64,000 nucleotides of DNA from CAWCBH01 sp963793785 (lineage in GTDB: Bacteria; Actinomycetota; Thermoleophilia; Solirubrobacterales; 70-9). The translations under genes and the position numbers were made by a program. Shown here one piece after another: positions 15,831 to 28,056 of this stretch. The DNA is taken from NCBI GenBank assembly GCA_963793785.1, contig CAWCBH010000004.1, positions 1 through 64,000 of the forward strand. Reading direction: 5' to 3'. How positions within the stretch are numbered: position 1 is the first letter of the stretch; each line of letters begins with the position of its first letter. The notes beneath the pieces are model-generated. The model was given only the letters and a program-made list of their open reading frames with translations. It was not told where the DNA came from and made no database searches.

Positions 15831-16607
15831 TTAAGCCCGGGCGTGCTGGGGGGCGGGCCGAAACGACCAGGACTCCGGTCGGGCCCGGGCGAGCAGCCGG
15901 TTGGCGACGATCGCCGCGGCGCCGGCGACGAGGGCTCCGGCCGCGGCGTCGAGCCAGTAGTGGTTCCCGGTCACGACGACCACCCAGAGAACGAGCAGCG
16001 GATAGGCGGCCCAGAAGGCCTTGGCCGCCCGGTGGCGCGAGAGCACGAAGCCCGGGATCCCGATCATCAGCGCGAACGCGCAGTGCATGCTCGGCACGGC
16101 CGCAAACGGGTTAACGAACACCTTCACCAGCGCCGAGTCGTGGTTGACGCTGGAGAAGTCGTTGATCGTGTCGACGAAGCCGTACTCGGGAAAAAGCCGC
16201 GGCGGGGCGGTCGGGAAAAGCGCGTATCCGACCAGCGCCAGGCCCATCGCGACGAGGAACATGTTGCGGACGAAGTAGAAGCTGTCGTTGCGCCTGATGT
16301 AGAGCCAGACCAAGAAGCCGGTGGTGAGGACGAAGTGGCTGTTCATGTACATGAAGTTGGCCAGGTCGAGCACCCACCGCTCGGCGATGAAGAAAGCCTG
16401 GAAGCCGGGTTCGAAGAGGGTCCCGGTCGACTCCTCGATGTCGATGATCGCCTGGCCGTTGGCGAACGCGACCGCCTTGTTCCCCTCCGCCAGCCCGCGC
16501 ACGGTCTCATAACAGAGGTCCGCCAGCACGAACAGGCCGAGCTGCCGGAATGCATCCGGATAGCCCTTGGGAAGCTTCGATCCTAGGTAGGAGGCGGCAC
16601 GGCGCAC
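15831..16607 (-). CDS. PAP2-superfamily membrane phosphotransferase/phosphatase (AUR1-like)
   Basis: A polytopic membrane protein of about 258 residues with the PAP2 catalytic motifs in order: PTAPPRL, VPSMHCAFAL (catalytic His) and TGNHYWLDAAAG (His/Asp). The last form resembles inositol-phosphorylceramide-synthase-type members. It probably acts on a lipid phosphate at the outer membrane face; with ino1 and the CDP-alcohol transferase downstream, a role in inositol-lipid processing is likely. The start is moved from TTG 16616 to GTG 16607 because TACAAT at 16617-16622 would place the transcript start near 16610, past the TTG. Confidence 0.85.
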   Translation of the reverse strand: MRRAASYLGSKLPKGYPDAFRQLGLFVLADLCYETVRGLAEGNKAVAFANGQAIIDIEESTGTLFEPGFQAFFIAERWVLDLANFMYMNSHFVLTTGFLVWLYIRRNDSFYFVRNMFLVAMGLALVGYALFPTAPPRLFPEYGFVDTINDFSSVNHDSALVKVFVNPFAAVPSMHCAFALMIGIPGFVLSRHRAAKAFWAAYPLLVLWVVVVTGNHYWLDAAAGALVAGAAAIVANRLLARARPESWSFRPAPQHARA

Positions 16608-16616
16608 AGGCGCCAA

Positions 16617-16622
16617 ATTGTA
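16617..16622 (-). promoter_or_regulatory. -10 element of the PAP2-pgsA-ino1 operon
   Basis: TACAAT (5 of 6 to consensus) on the minus strand, 9 nt before GTG 16607. It decides against the upstream TTG start of the PAP2 gene. Confidence 0.5.
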
Positions 16623-16631
16623 AAGGGGTGG

Positions 16632-17456
16632 TTACCGGCCTTCAGCGAGGAAATCGGCGACCCGATCCACCAGTTTGTGATCCTCCAGCCACGGCCAGTG
16701 GCCGGCCGCGGGAAGGCCGACGTACTCGCCTGCCGGAAGGCGCTCGGCGAACAGGCGCCCGAAGCGGGCAGGCAGGTACGGATCCCGCTCGCCCCAGACG
16801 ACCAGCGCCGGGCAGGCGATCGATCCGAGATCGGCGCCGGCAGCGGCGAGACGGTCGGGGTCGGCGTCGCGGTAGAGCTCGAGCACTGCGCGGCTGGTGC
16901 CGCGATCCCACTGGCGGTGGATGCGATCGATCAGCTCGGCGGGCATCGGGCCGCGGTCGCCGCGCGCCTGGCGCATCAACAGCGAGATGCCTGCGCGCGT
17001 CGGGCGCGCGTTCACCGCCTCCCCGATCCATCGCCGCCGCCACAGCCGTGCGATCCAGTGCCAGCGATATCCGGGCAGCAGCGGCACCGCGTTGATGACC
17101 ACCAGCCGGACGACGAGGTCGGGACGGCGCTGGGCGCCGATCAGGGCCAAGGCGCCCCAGTCGTGTACGACCAGCTTGCGCTCGCCGACCTCGAGCGCCT
17201 CGAGGCAGCGGTCGAGGAAGGCGGCGAGCCCGTCCATCGTGTAGTCGAAGTCGCGCGGCCGCCCCGAGCGGCCCCAGCCGGGCAGGTCCAGCGCCAGGGC
17301 GGGCTCGGCGGCGGCCATGAACGGCAGCCAGTCCGCCGAGTCGGTCGGATTCCCGTGCACGAAGACCGCCGGCACCCCCTCTCCGCGCACCCGGCGCCCG
17401 AAGACCCGTACCCCGTCGACCACTAGGGTCAGATCCTCGACCTTGGCATCAGTCAC
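16632..17456 (-). CDS. Alpha/beta-hydrolase, haloalkane-dehalogenase-like
   Basis: A 274-residue alpha/beta-hydrolase. PAVFVHGNPTDSADW supplies the oxyanion-hole HGNPT motif of the haloalkane dehalogenase/epoxide hydrolase group. VVHDWGALA carries the nucleophile (Asp in HDWG), the acid lies in VVWGERDPYLPA, and the His in AAGHWPWLEDH. A helical cap domain sits between. An Asp nucleophile excludes a classic serine esterase. GTG 17456 lies 7 nt after a TAGGTT hexamer, consistent with a leaderless transcript, and only 12 bp from the divergent kinase ATG. The frame is open far upstream, but that stretch is antisense to the kinase. Confidence 0.88.
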   Translation of the reverse strand: MTDAKVEDLTLVVDGVRVFGRRVRGEGVPAVFVHGNPTDSADWLPFMAAAEPALALDLPGWGRSGRPRDFDYTMDGLAAFLDRCLEALEVGERKLVVHDWGALALIGAQRRPDLVVRLVVINAVPLLPGYRWHWIARLWRRRWIGEAVNARPTRAGISLLMRQARGDRGPMPAELIDRIHRQWDRGTSRAVLELYRDADPDRLAAAGADLGSIACPALVVWGERDPYLPARFGRLFAERLPAGEYVGLPAAGHWPWLEDHKLVDRVADFLAEGR

Positions 17457-17463
17457 GCTCCTA

Positions 17464-17469
17464 AACCTA
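17464..17469 (-). promoter_or_regulatory. -10 element, leaderless promoter of the hydrolase gene
   Basis: TAGGTT on the minus strand, 7 nt, then GTG 17456. It overlaps the first base of the divergent kinase ATG, so the two genes share one 12-bp gap. Confidence 0.45.
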
Positions 17470-18365
17470 TGACGATCGTCTGCCTGGGCGAGGCGATAGT
17501 CGACCTGGTCTGCGAGGAGCCCCTCGCCTCGCCCGACGACGCAGGCAGCTTCGTCCCCCACCCCGGCGGTGCGCTCGCGAACGTAGCCGTAGCCGCGAGC
17601 CGGGCTGGTGCAGAGGCCGCCCTGCTGGGAGGAGTCGGGGACGACCCCTGGGGCAACTGGCTGCGCTCCCGGCTGGCCGGGGAGGGCGTCGGGGTCGAGT
17701 GGACGGCGATCGCCTCCGACCTGAAGACGCCGCTGGCGCTGGTCACCTTCGGCCCCGATTTCGAGCCCGCATTCCAGGTCTACGGGGAATCGATCGGGCC
17801 GACGATGCGGGCGGCTCGCGGGCAGATGCCTGCGGCCCTGGCGGCGGCCTCCGCCTTTGTCTTCGGCTCCAACACGCTGGTCGGCGAGCCCGAGCGCGAG
17901 CTGACGGTCTCGGCCCGGCGGGCCGCCCGCGACCGCGAGCTGCCAATCCTCTTCGATCCCAATCTGCGGCCGAACCGCTGGCGGAATATCGACCGCGCGG
18001 TCGCCGTCTGCCGCGAGCTTTGCGAGGGTGCCTTCGCGGTCAAGGCCACCCGCGAGGAGGCCGAGCTGCTGACCGGCGACTCCGACCCTGCTGCAGCCGC
18101 CGGCGCCCTCTGCGACCTTGGAGCCCGGATCGGGGTCGTGACAAGGGGGGCGGCCGGGGCCGTGATGCGGGGGGCCGCCGACGCCGAGGCGGATTCGCCC
18201 CGAGTCGAGATCGTCTCGCCGCTGGGCGCCGGCGACGCATTCATGGGTGCCCTGGCGGCCGGGCTCGCGAAGAGCGGCTGGGACCCCGCCAGGGCCGCCG
18301 AAGCGCTCCCCGGCGCCGTGGCCGCCGGGGCTCAGGCCTGCTCGGGCTGGGGAGCGCAGGCTTGA
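17469..18365 (+). CDS. PfkB-family sugar kinase, fructokinase-like
   Basis: A 298-residue ribokinase-fold enzyme. The N-terminus CLGEAIVDL and GGALANVAVAASRAGA form the substrate lid and signature 1, and SPLGAGDAFMGALAAGL is signature 2 with the catalytic Asp in GAGD. The middle segment LPILFDPNLRPNRW is typical of fructokinase-like members. It should phosphorylate a sugar with ATP; the exact sugar is not readable. ATG 17469 faces the divergent hydrolase gene. Its TGA overlaps the TTG start of endonuclease III. Confidence 0.9.
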   Translation: MTIVCLGEAIVDLVCEEPLASPDDAGSFVPHPGGALANVAVAASRAGAEAALLGGVGDDPWGNWLRSRLAGEGVGVEWTAIASDLKTPLALVTFGPDFEPAFQVYGESIGPTMRAARGQMPAALAAASAFVFGSNTLVGEPERELTVSARRAARDRELPILFDPNLRPNRWRNIDRAVAVCRELCEGAFAVKATREEAELLTGDSDPAAAAGALCDLGARIGVVTRGAAGAVMRGAADAEADSPRVEIVSPLGAGDAFMGALAAGLAKSGWDPARAAEALPGAVAAGAQACSGWGAQA

Positions 18366-19096
18366 CCCGGCAGCCGCCGGCGGCATGGAAGCGCCCGCGG
18401 CGAGATCGGGTGCGGGCGATCCGAGACCGGCTGCGCGAGCTGCACGGGGAGCGTCGCAACCAGCCGCACGGCGATCCGATCGGGGAGCTGGTGCGCACGG
18501 TCCTCTCCCAGAACACCAACGATCGCAACCGCGACGTCGCCTATGACCGCCTGCGCGAGCGCTTCCCGGCCTGGGAATCGGTTCGCGACGCGCCGGCCGG
18601 GGAGGTGATCGAGGCGATCCGGCCAGGGGGGTTGGCGCAGCAGAAGGGCCCGCGAATCCAGGAAATCCTGCGCCGCATCGGTAAGGACGGGCCCGACCTC
18701 GACTGGCTCGAGGACGCCGACCGGGAGGAGGCGATCACCTTCCTCACCGACCTGCCGGGGGTGGGCCGAAAGACGGCGGCCTGCGTGCTCATCTTCGCTC
18801 TCGGCAAACCGGAGATCCCGGTCGACGTTCATGTCTATCGGGTGGGAGGACGACTGGGCCTGTTCCGGCCCAATGCCTCCTTTGAGGAGGCGCACGACGA
18901 GATGCTGGCGATCACCGATCCCGAGGATGCCTACGAGCTGCACATGAACCTGATCGCACACGGGCGGACGGTCTGTCGCCCCCGCCCCCGCTGCGAGGTC
19001 TGCGCGCTGCGGCGGATGTGTCCCGCGTACCGTGAGCGCCGCCGGGCCGACGGTAGTATCTCCGCGCCGGAGCCCCGGCGCCGGCCACCTCAATGA
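18362..19096 (+). CDS. nth: Endonuclease III (HhH-GPD DNA glycosylase/lyase)
   Basis: A 244-residue base-excision repair enzyme for oxidised pyrimidines. The helix-hairpin-helix LPGVGRKTAACVL near residue 130 holds the catalytic Lys, and VDVHVYRVGGRL holds the catalytic Asp. The C-terminal cluster CRPRPRCEVCALRRMC gives four cysteines spaced C-x5-C-x2-C-x5-C, one residue shorter in the first gap than the E. coli form. The TTG start at 18362 overlaps the kinase TGA (TTGA); the frame is open upstream but that lies inside the kinase gene. Its stop overlaps the cytochrome ATG (ATGA), so kinase, nth and cytochrome c form one operon. Confidence 0.93.
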   Translation: MTRQPPAAWKRPRRDRVRAIRDRLRELHGERRNQPHGDPIGELVRTVLSQNTNDRNRDVAYDRLRERFPAWESVRDAPAGEVIEAIRPGGLAQQKGPRIQEILRRIGKDGPDLDWLEDADREEAITFLTDLPGVGRKTAACVLIFALGKPEIPVDVHVYRVGGRLGLFRPNASFEEAHDEMLAITDPEDAYELHMNLIAHGRTVCRPRPRCEVCALRRMCPAYRERRRADGSISAPEPRRRPPQ

Positions 19097-19512
19097 GCAA
19101 GCGTCCCTTCGTCATCTTCGGGTTGCTGGTCGCCGTCCTCGCGGTGCTGATCCCCTATTTGGCATTTCGCTCCGACGGCGACCCCGACACCGGCGTCTCG
19201 AAGGGGGTGCCGGCCGGACTGGAGACCGGGAAGACCCTGTTCGAGACCAATTGCGGCACCTGCCACGCGCTCTACGCCGCCGGCACCGACGGGAACTTCG
19301 GACCCGACCTGGACGACTTGCTGGCGCCGGCCGGCCCGCCGAGCGGCGAGACGGCGGGCGACACGATCAACGCGACCAGGGGCCGGGTCCTGAACGCGAT
19401 CGACGCCGGGATCAACAGCAGCACTCCCGGCCGGATGCCGGGCGGGATCCTGGCCGGCGAGCAGGCCGAAGAAGTGGCGAGCTTCGTCGCCGCCGTTGCC
19501 GGCCAGGGCTGA
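19093..19512 (+). CDS. Membrane-anchored c-type cytochrome
   Basis: A 139-residue monohaem cytochrome c. An uncleaved N-terminal helix (FVIFGLLVAVLAVLIPYLAF) anchors it outside the membrane. The haem motif CGTCHALYAAG is at residues 54-58, and the axial Met is in GRMPGGIL near 113. Insertions around the haem (GTDGNFGPDLDDLL) are typical of cytochrome c in respiratory electron transfer. No oxidase genes are nearby, so its partner is unknown. ATG overlaps the nth stop. Confidence 0.9.
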   Translation: MSKRPFVIFGLLVAVLAVLIPYLAFRSDGDPDTGVSKGVPAGLETGKTLFETNCGTCHALYAAGTDGNFGPDLDDLLAPAGPPSGETAGDTINATRGRVLNAIDAGINSSTPGRMPGGILAGEQAEEVASFVAAVAGQG

Positions 19513-19547
19513 GGCGCGGGCGTCAAACGTGCCCGAGGTGGCTCGGC

Positions 19548-19603
19548 TTGCCTTGAGCCGAGGCTGATCTGCCATACTCTGACTCAGATTTCTTCTAACT
19601 GAG
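19548..19603 (+). promoter_or_regulatory. dnaK promoter and putative HspR-controlled region
   Basis: TTGCCT (19548) and CATACT (19573) form a weak -35/-10 pair with a 19-nt gap. GACTCAGATTTCTT at 19581-19594 recurs with one change upstream of clpB. CTCAG at 19583 and CTGAG at 19599 form an inverted repeat with an 11-nt spacer. The classic HAIR sequence (CTTGAGT-N7-ACTCAAG) is not matched perfectly. Binding by HspR is inferred from the gene order. Confidence 0.5.
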
Positions 19604-19628
19604 CAGACAGACTTCGGAGGCTGAAACA

Positions 19629-21521
<1,893 letters not shown>

Positions 21522-21523
21522 CG

Positions 21524-22204
21524 ATGGGCGATAAGCGAGGTGCCGACCACCGCGGCACGCCCGGACGCGAAGCGGAGGACGTGCCGCGCAGTGATGGGAG
21601 CCCGAGCGAGGGGGCGTCCGTCTCTGATTCTCCGCGCCCGAGCGAGGGCTCGGAGGAGGCGGCGGTTGATTCTCCGCGCCCGAGCGAGGGCTCCGAGGAG
21701 GCGGCGGACCTTGTTCAGGCTGACTTCGAGGCCCTTCTCGAGGACACCAAGCGCGAGCGGGACGAGTACCTCGAGCTGGCGCAGCGAACGCGAGCCGACT
21801 TCGAGAACTACCGCAAGCGGATGGGCGCCGAGGCGGACGCCGCCGCCAATCGCGGCAAGGCGAGCCTGGCCGCAGAGCTGATCGGCGTCATCGACAATCT
21901 CGAGCGGGCGCTCGCCACGGCCGAGATCGAGGCCGCGGCGGCACTCGACGGGGAGGCGGCGGTCGAGGGGCCGCTGGAGCAGGGGATCGTGCTCACCTAC
22001 CGGGAGCTGACCGACGCCCTGCGGCGGGCCGGCGTGGAGGCCTACGACCCGGTCGGAGAGGCGTTCGATCCCGCCTGGCACGAGGCCCTGCAAACCCGCT
22101 CCGCCGACGACGCCGAGGCCGGCACCGTGCTCGAGGTCCTGCAGCGGGGCTACCGGCTCAACGGCCAGGTGCTGCGGGCGGCCCGGGTCGTGGTGAGCGA
22201 GTAG
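21524..22204 (+). CDS. grpE: Nucleotide exchange factor GrpE
   Basis: A 226-residue GrpE that releases ADP from DnaK. The acidic, disordered N-terminus contains a tandem duplication of a 14-residue unit (DSPRPSEGSEEAA plus one). The coiled coil (KRERDEYLELAQRTRADFEN) and the beta-domain (EAFDPAWHEALQ, GTVLEVLQRGYRL) are canonical. ATG 21524 lies 2 nt after the dnaK stop. The repeat makes the N-terminal tail longer than usual but leaves the core intact. Confidence 0.97.
   Translation: MGDKRGADHRGTPGREAEDVPRSDGSPSEGASVSDSPRPSEGSEEAAVDSPRPSEGSEEAADLVQADFEALLEDTKRERDEYLELAQRTRADFENYRKRMGAEADAAANRGKASLAAELIGVIDNLERALATAEIEAAAALDGEAAVEGPLEQGIVLTYRELTDALRRAGVEAYDPVGEAFDPAWHEALQTRSADDAEAGTVLEVLQRGYRLNGQVLRAARVVVSE
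21626..21706 (+). repeat. 42-bp tandem duplication inside grpE
   Basis: Two copies of a 42-bp unit starting GATTCTCCGCGCCCGAGCGA (21626 and 21668) differ at single positions only. They encode repeated acidic 14-residue segments in the disordered N-terminus, so a length change by whole units would stay in frame. Confidence 0.85.
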
Positions 22205-22210
22205 GCGACC

Positions 22211-23326
22211 GTGCCCGAGGACTTCTACCAGGCGCTCGGAGTCTCCCGGAAGGCCTCCGAGGCGGAGATCAAGAAGGCCTACCGCAAGCTGGCCCGCGAG
22301 TTCCATCCCGATCGCAACCCCGACGACCCCAAGGCCGAGGATCGCTTCAAGCAGATCCAGCAGGCCTACGACACGCTGTCGGATCCCGAGCGGCGCAAGC
22401 AGTACGACGCCGGCGGGGTGTTCTCCGGCCTCGGAGGCGGCGGGCGGCCGTTCGGCGGCGCCGGCGGGGGGTTCGCCTCCGACCTCGGCGACATCTTCTC
22501 GACCATCTTCAGCCGCGGCGGCCGCGACCCCCAGCAGGTTCGCGGCCGCGACCTCGAGACCGAGATCGGGCTCTCCTTTGACCAGGCGGTCAACGGCACC
22601 CAGGTCGCGGTCACGGTTCCGAAGTCCGAGCGCTGCCCGACCTGTGACGGCAGCGGAGCCGAACCCGGCACGGCTCCGATCGTCTGCCCACGCTGTGAAG
22701 GCCGCGGCATCGATGCCCAGAGCCAGGGGGTCTTCTCGATCAGCCAGCCGTGCCCTCAGTGCGGTGGCTCGGGCCAGGTCATCGAGAGCCCCTGCGCGAC
22801 CTGTAACGGGTCCGGGCTCACCCACCAGACGAAGCGCTACAAGGTCAACATCCCGGCCGGAGTCCGGGACGGGACCCGGATCCGGCTTGCCGGTCGCGGC
22901 GAAGCCGGTCCGCGAGGCGGCGCGCCCGGAGACCTGTTCGTGACCGCCCGGGTTGCACCCTCGGCGGTCTTCGCGCAGCTCGCGGACGGAAACCTCGAAG
23001 TCGAGGTGCCGATCACGATCGCCGAGGCGGTGCAGGGCGGCACCGTCGAGGTGCCGACGCTGAACGGCGCCAAGCGGATCCGGGTCCCCGCCGGCACAAC
23101 GCACGGGACGGTGCAGCGGCTGCGGGGAGAGGGTCCGCCGCGGGCGGGCGGCCGGGATCGGGGCGACATCCGCTACCGGCTCGTCATCGACGTGCCCCGG
23201 GAGCTGAATCGCGAGCAGCGACAGGCGGTGGAGGGCCTGGCCGAGGCATTCAACGGCTCCGACCCACGGCAGAAGCTGATGCGAGAGGCGTCCGCCCGTT
23301 CGGGCAAGGTGGGAGGAGAGCGCTGA
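22211..23326 (+). CDS. dnaJ: Chaperone DnaJ (Hsp40, type I)
   Basis: A 371-residue type I DnaJ. The J domain carries HPDRNPDDP near residue 33, followed by a Gly/Phe-rich stretch. Four zinc-finger repeats lie between residues about 141 and 202: CPTCDGSG, CPRCEGRG, CPQCGGSG and CATCNGSG. The C-terminal substrate-binding domains follow (VEVPTLNGAKRIRVPAGT). GTG 22211 is 6 nt downstream of the grpE stop, and its TGA overlaps the hspR ATG. Confidence 0.98.
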   Translation: MPEDFYQALGVSRKASEAEIKKAYRKLAREFHPDRNPDDPKAEDRFKQIQQAYDTLSDPERRKQYDAGGVFSGLGGGGRPFGGAGGGFASDLGDIFSTIFSRGGRDPQQVRGRDLETEIGLSFDQAVNGTQVAVTVPKSERCPTCDGSGAEPGTAPIVCPRCEGRGIDAQSQGVFSISQPCPQCGGSGQVIESPCATCNGSGLTHQTKRYKVNIPAGVRDGTRIRLAGRGEAGPRGGAPGDLFVTARVAPSAVFAQLADGNLEVEVPITIAEAVQGGTVEVPTLNGAKRIRVPAGTTHGTVQRLRGEGPPRAGGRDRGDIRYRLVIDVPRELNREQRQAVEGLAEAFNGSDPRQKLMREASARSGKVGGER

Positions 23327-23823
23327 TGGCCGACCGCAGCAATGGTCCCCGCCGCATCCGCCGACAGCGGATCGAAGCGACGATCGACGAGGAACGCGGG
23401 GTGTTCATGATCTCGGTCGCTGCGGAGCTGGCGGAGATGCATCCGCAGACGCTGCGGATGTACGAGGCGCGAGGTCTGATCCGCCCGCAGCGCTCGCCGA
23501 AGAACACCCGTCTCTACTCACAGCGCGACGTCGAGCGCCTGCGGAGGATCCAGCAGATGACCAGCGAGGACGGCCTCAACCTCGCCGGCGTCGAGACCGT
23601 CCTCGACATGGAGGCGCGGGTGGAGAGGATGCGCGCCGAGCTGGAGGCGATGCGAAAGCGAGCCGATCATCTCGAGCAGGAGATGGCGGCGGAGGTCGAG
23701 AAGGTGCGCCGCTCGCTGCGAGCCGAGATAGTGCCCTACAAGGCCTATGACGTGCTCCCGACCCCTGGGTCGGACCCGGTCAGGATTCCGGTCCAGCGGC
23801 CCGGGCGCGAGGCCGCGGACTGA
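23326..23823 (+). CDS. hspR: MerR-family heat-shock repressor HspR
   Basis: A 165-residue MerR-type regulator. The DNA-binding part reads MISVAAELAEMHPQTLRMYE followed by ARGLIRPQRSPKNTRLYS, which is diagnostic of HspR. A coiled coil (EARVERMRAELEAMRKRADH) for dimerisation and a C-terminal tail follow. In other actinobacteria HspR represses dnaK, clpB and its own operon by binding HAIR repeats. The ATG overlaps the dnaJ stop (TGATG). A 14-bp element shared by the dnaK and clpB upstream regions may be its operator here. Confidence 0.96.
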   Translation: MADRSNGPRRIRRQRIEATIDEERGVFMISVAAELAEMHPQTLRMYEARGLIRPQRSPKNTRLYSQRDVERLRRIQQMTSEDGLNLAGVETVLDMEARVERMRAELEAMRKRADHLEQEMAAEVEKVRRSLRAEIVPYKAYDVLPTPGSDPVRIPVQRPGREAAD

Positions 23824-23826
23824 ATC

Positions 23827-24372
23827 TCACTCGGGAGGCCTCGCGTCCCGGCTCCCCCCGCAGGCGGCATCGCTGACAGCGCAGGCCAGCGCCGACGGGT
23901 TGATCGAGCCGCAGGAGCGAAATCCGTAGGCGCGGGCGCGGCGATTTGCGGCCAGGAAGGGGTCGCGGGCCCGCTCGACGACCAGGCTCGGATCGGCCGC
24001 CAGCTCGCGCGACGCCCGCTGCGCGGCGGCGAGGATCGCATCGATGCGAGGCCGGTCTCCGGCCGGAGGGTGGAGGCGGCCGAGCTTGTCCAGGGCACCA
24101 CGGACCACCGGCGTCACCCGTCGGTCGACGAACGCCGAGACCGTGGCTCTGCTCGGCTGCTCGCCGGGTCCGAGGCCGCCGAAGCTGCTTTTGGCAGCCT
24201 CCAGGAGGTCGGATCGTGCTCCTTCGCAGATCCGGTCGGCCCGGTCGACGTAGGCGGCCCGCGCCAAGGCGGCGGTGACGGCTGGATTCGCCTCGTCCTC
24301 CGGATCACCGCCGCAGGCGGCTAAGAGCAGGGCGAGCAATAACGGCAGGGCAACAAGGGCACGGCTGGGCAC
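23827..24372 (-). CDS. Putative lipoprotein of unknown function
   Basis: A 181-residue exported lipoprotein. The signal peptide LVALPLLLALLLAACGG has a clear lipobox (LAAC), so it should be processed by Lgt and LspA. The mature part is helical, with CEGARSDLLEAAKSSFGGLG, RRVTPVVRGALDKLGRLHPP and later cysteines (FRSCGS, LACAVSDAACGG) that may form disulfides. No enzymatic motif is seen. It is convergent with hspR, with three bases between stops, and its 5' end faces the clpB promoter. Confidence 0.8.
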   Translation of the reverse strand: MPSRALVALPLLLALLLAACGGDPEDEANPAVTAALARAAYVDRADRICEGARSDLLEAAKSSFGGLGPGEQPSRATVSAFVDRRVTPVVRGALDKLGRLHPPAGDRPRIDAILAAAQRASRELAADPSLVVERARDPFLAANRRARAYGFRSCGSINPSALACAVSDAACGGSRDARPPE

Positions 24373-24395
24373 GGGTCCATTGTGACTGGGGTCAA

Positions 24396-24449
24396 GTTGA
24401 GCGTATTCGACTTAGATTTCTTGCTTTGACTGTCTCAACCGCGTAGAAT
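24396..24449 (+). promoter_or_regulatory. clpB promoter with HAIR-like HspR operator
   Basis: TTGCTT (24421) and TAGAAT (24444) are spaced 17 nt, a good sigma-70-type promoter; the predicted start is about 3 nt before the clpB ATG. Upstream, GTTGAGC-GTATTCG-ACTTAGA (24396-24416) has the half-site and N7 layout of HAIR with 5/7 and 4/7 matches. GACTTAGATTTCTT (24409-24422) repeats the dnaK-upstream element and overlaps the -35 box, which suits repression. Confidence 0.65.
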
Positions 24450-24458
24450 CGGGGGCTG

Positions 24459-27059
<2,601 letters not shown>

Positions 27060-27188
27060 GCCGCATTCCGGCCAGGCGCCGAAATCGCATACCGAATCCT
27101 GGGGTTAAAGAACCGGGCTCAGGGACCGACATAAGGTCCAACGACTCGACCGTTCGTCCAGTGACGCGGTCCCAGACCCGAGAACCAA
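27060..27188 (+). other. Intergenic leader with two small hairpins
   Basis: The 129 bases between clpB and the next gene contain two stem-loops, GGTTAAAGAACC and GGACC-GACATAA-GGTCC. Neither is followed by a T-run, so termination is uncertain. I looked for a c-di-AMP (ydaO-type) leader because a cell-wall hydrolase lies downstream and could not support one. Confidence 0.35.
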
Positions 27189-28052
27189 GTGAGCGATCCC
27201 AGCCCTGACCAGCCGCGACGCAGGCGCCTGCGCAAGGCGACGCGCGCGGTCACAAGGCCCGTGCGGTGGCTGACCTCGGCCGCGGCTGAGCTCGCCCGAA
27301 CTCTGCTGGACAGCGTCAAGTGGCCGTTCGAGCGCCTCTTCTGGGCGATCCAGCGGCGGTTGGTCTGGCCGGCCCAGGATCGACGCCGGCGCCAGAACCG
27401 GAAGACCAGGAGCCTCCGGCCCAGCCAGGGTCTCACGGCGACCGTCCTGGTCTCGGCCGCGACCGTGACGGGAGCCGGCGTGGCGCTGCTCTCCTTGCCC
27501 GACCTCGATCAGACGGCGATCGCCGGAGCCCCGGCTGCCTCGCCTTCGGTGGCTTCCGTGTCGGTCTCGACCGCAAGGATCAGCACCGACACTCCGCCGC
27601 TGCGCGGGAAGGCGCCGAGCTTCGAGTCCGACCGCAAGGGTCCGGCCCCAACCAAGCGCTCCAGCGCCGCCCCAGCGGTCCGCGTCGCGGCTGCTCCCCC
27701 GGCTCCGACCGTCGACCCGACCGCGGCGCCGGATGCAGCGCTGACGACGGCCGAGCGCTTCGCGCGGGCCTTTGTCACCTACGAGGTTGGCCGCAGCAAC
27801 GCCAGGGTCGAGAACGCCTTTCGCGCCACCGCCTCCCCTCCGCTCGTCAGGGCCCTCGCCCAGCGTCCACCACGGCTGCCGGCCAAGGTCGACGTTCCCA
27901 AGGCAAGGGTCCTCAACGTCGTAGCCGGACGGAAGCTCGGACGGACATTGTCGGTCAGCGTGGCGCTGGTCCGGCTCGGGGCAATGAGCGAGCTGCGCTT
28001 GCAGCTCGACAAGACGAAGGCCGGCTGGCTGATCAGCGACGTGAGGGGCTGA
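27189..28052 (+). CDS. Membrane-anchored protein with extracytoplasmic NTF2/TcpC-like domain
   Basis: A 287-residue protein with a strongly basic cytoplasmic N-terminus (QPRRRRLRKATRAVTRPV), an amphipathic segment and one transmembrane helix (TATVLVSAATVTGAGVALL, about residues 82-102). A low-complexity Pro/Ala/Ser linker leads to a C-terminal domain (TTAERFARAFVTYEVGRS; LSVSVALVRLG; KAGWLISDVRG) of about 110 residues. The topology and closing strand resemble VirB8/TcpC-type conjugation or secretion proteins, but similarity is weak. GTG 27189 is the start. It is followed after 4 nt by a cell-wall hydrolase gene, the pairing seen in secretion loci. Confidence 0.7.
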   Translation: MSDPSPDQPRRRRLRKATRAVTRPVRWLTSAAAELARTLLDSVKWPFERLFWAIQRRLVWPAQDRRRRQNRKTRSLRPSQGLTATVLVSAATVTGAGVALLSLPDLDQTAIAGAPAASPSVASVSVSTARISTDTPPLRGKAPSFESDRKGPAPTKRSSAAPAVRVAAAPPAPTVDPTAAPDAALTTAERFARAFVTYEVGRSNARVENAFRATASPPLVRALAQRPPRLPAKVDVPKARVLNVVAGRKLGRTLSVSVALVRLGAMSELRLQLDKTKAGWLISDVRG

Positions 28053-28056
28053 GCTG

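Noticed and set aside
16632..18386. Very long minus-strand frame extending the hydrolase over the kinase gene
   Set aside because: The hydrolase begins at GTG 17456 with a -10 element just upstream; the extension is antisense to the PfkB kinase.
27060..27188. Possible c-di-AMP (ydaO-type) riboswitch before the cell-wall hydrolase pair
   Set aside because: A CCGAATCC-like string is present, but the conserved pairing order and the terminal GUCAGCUAACC-type segment are missing.
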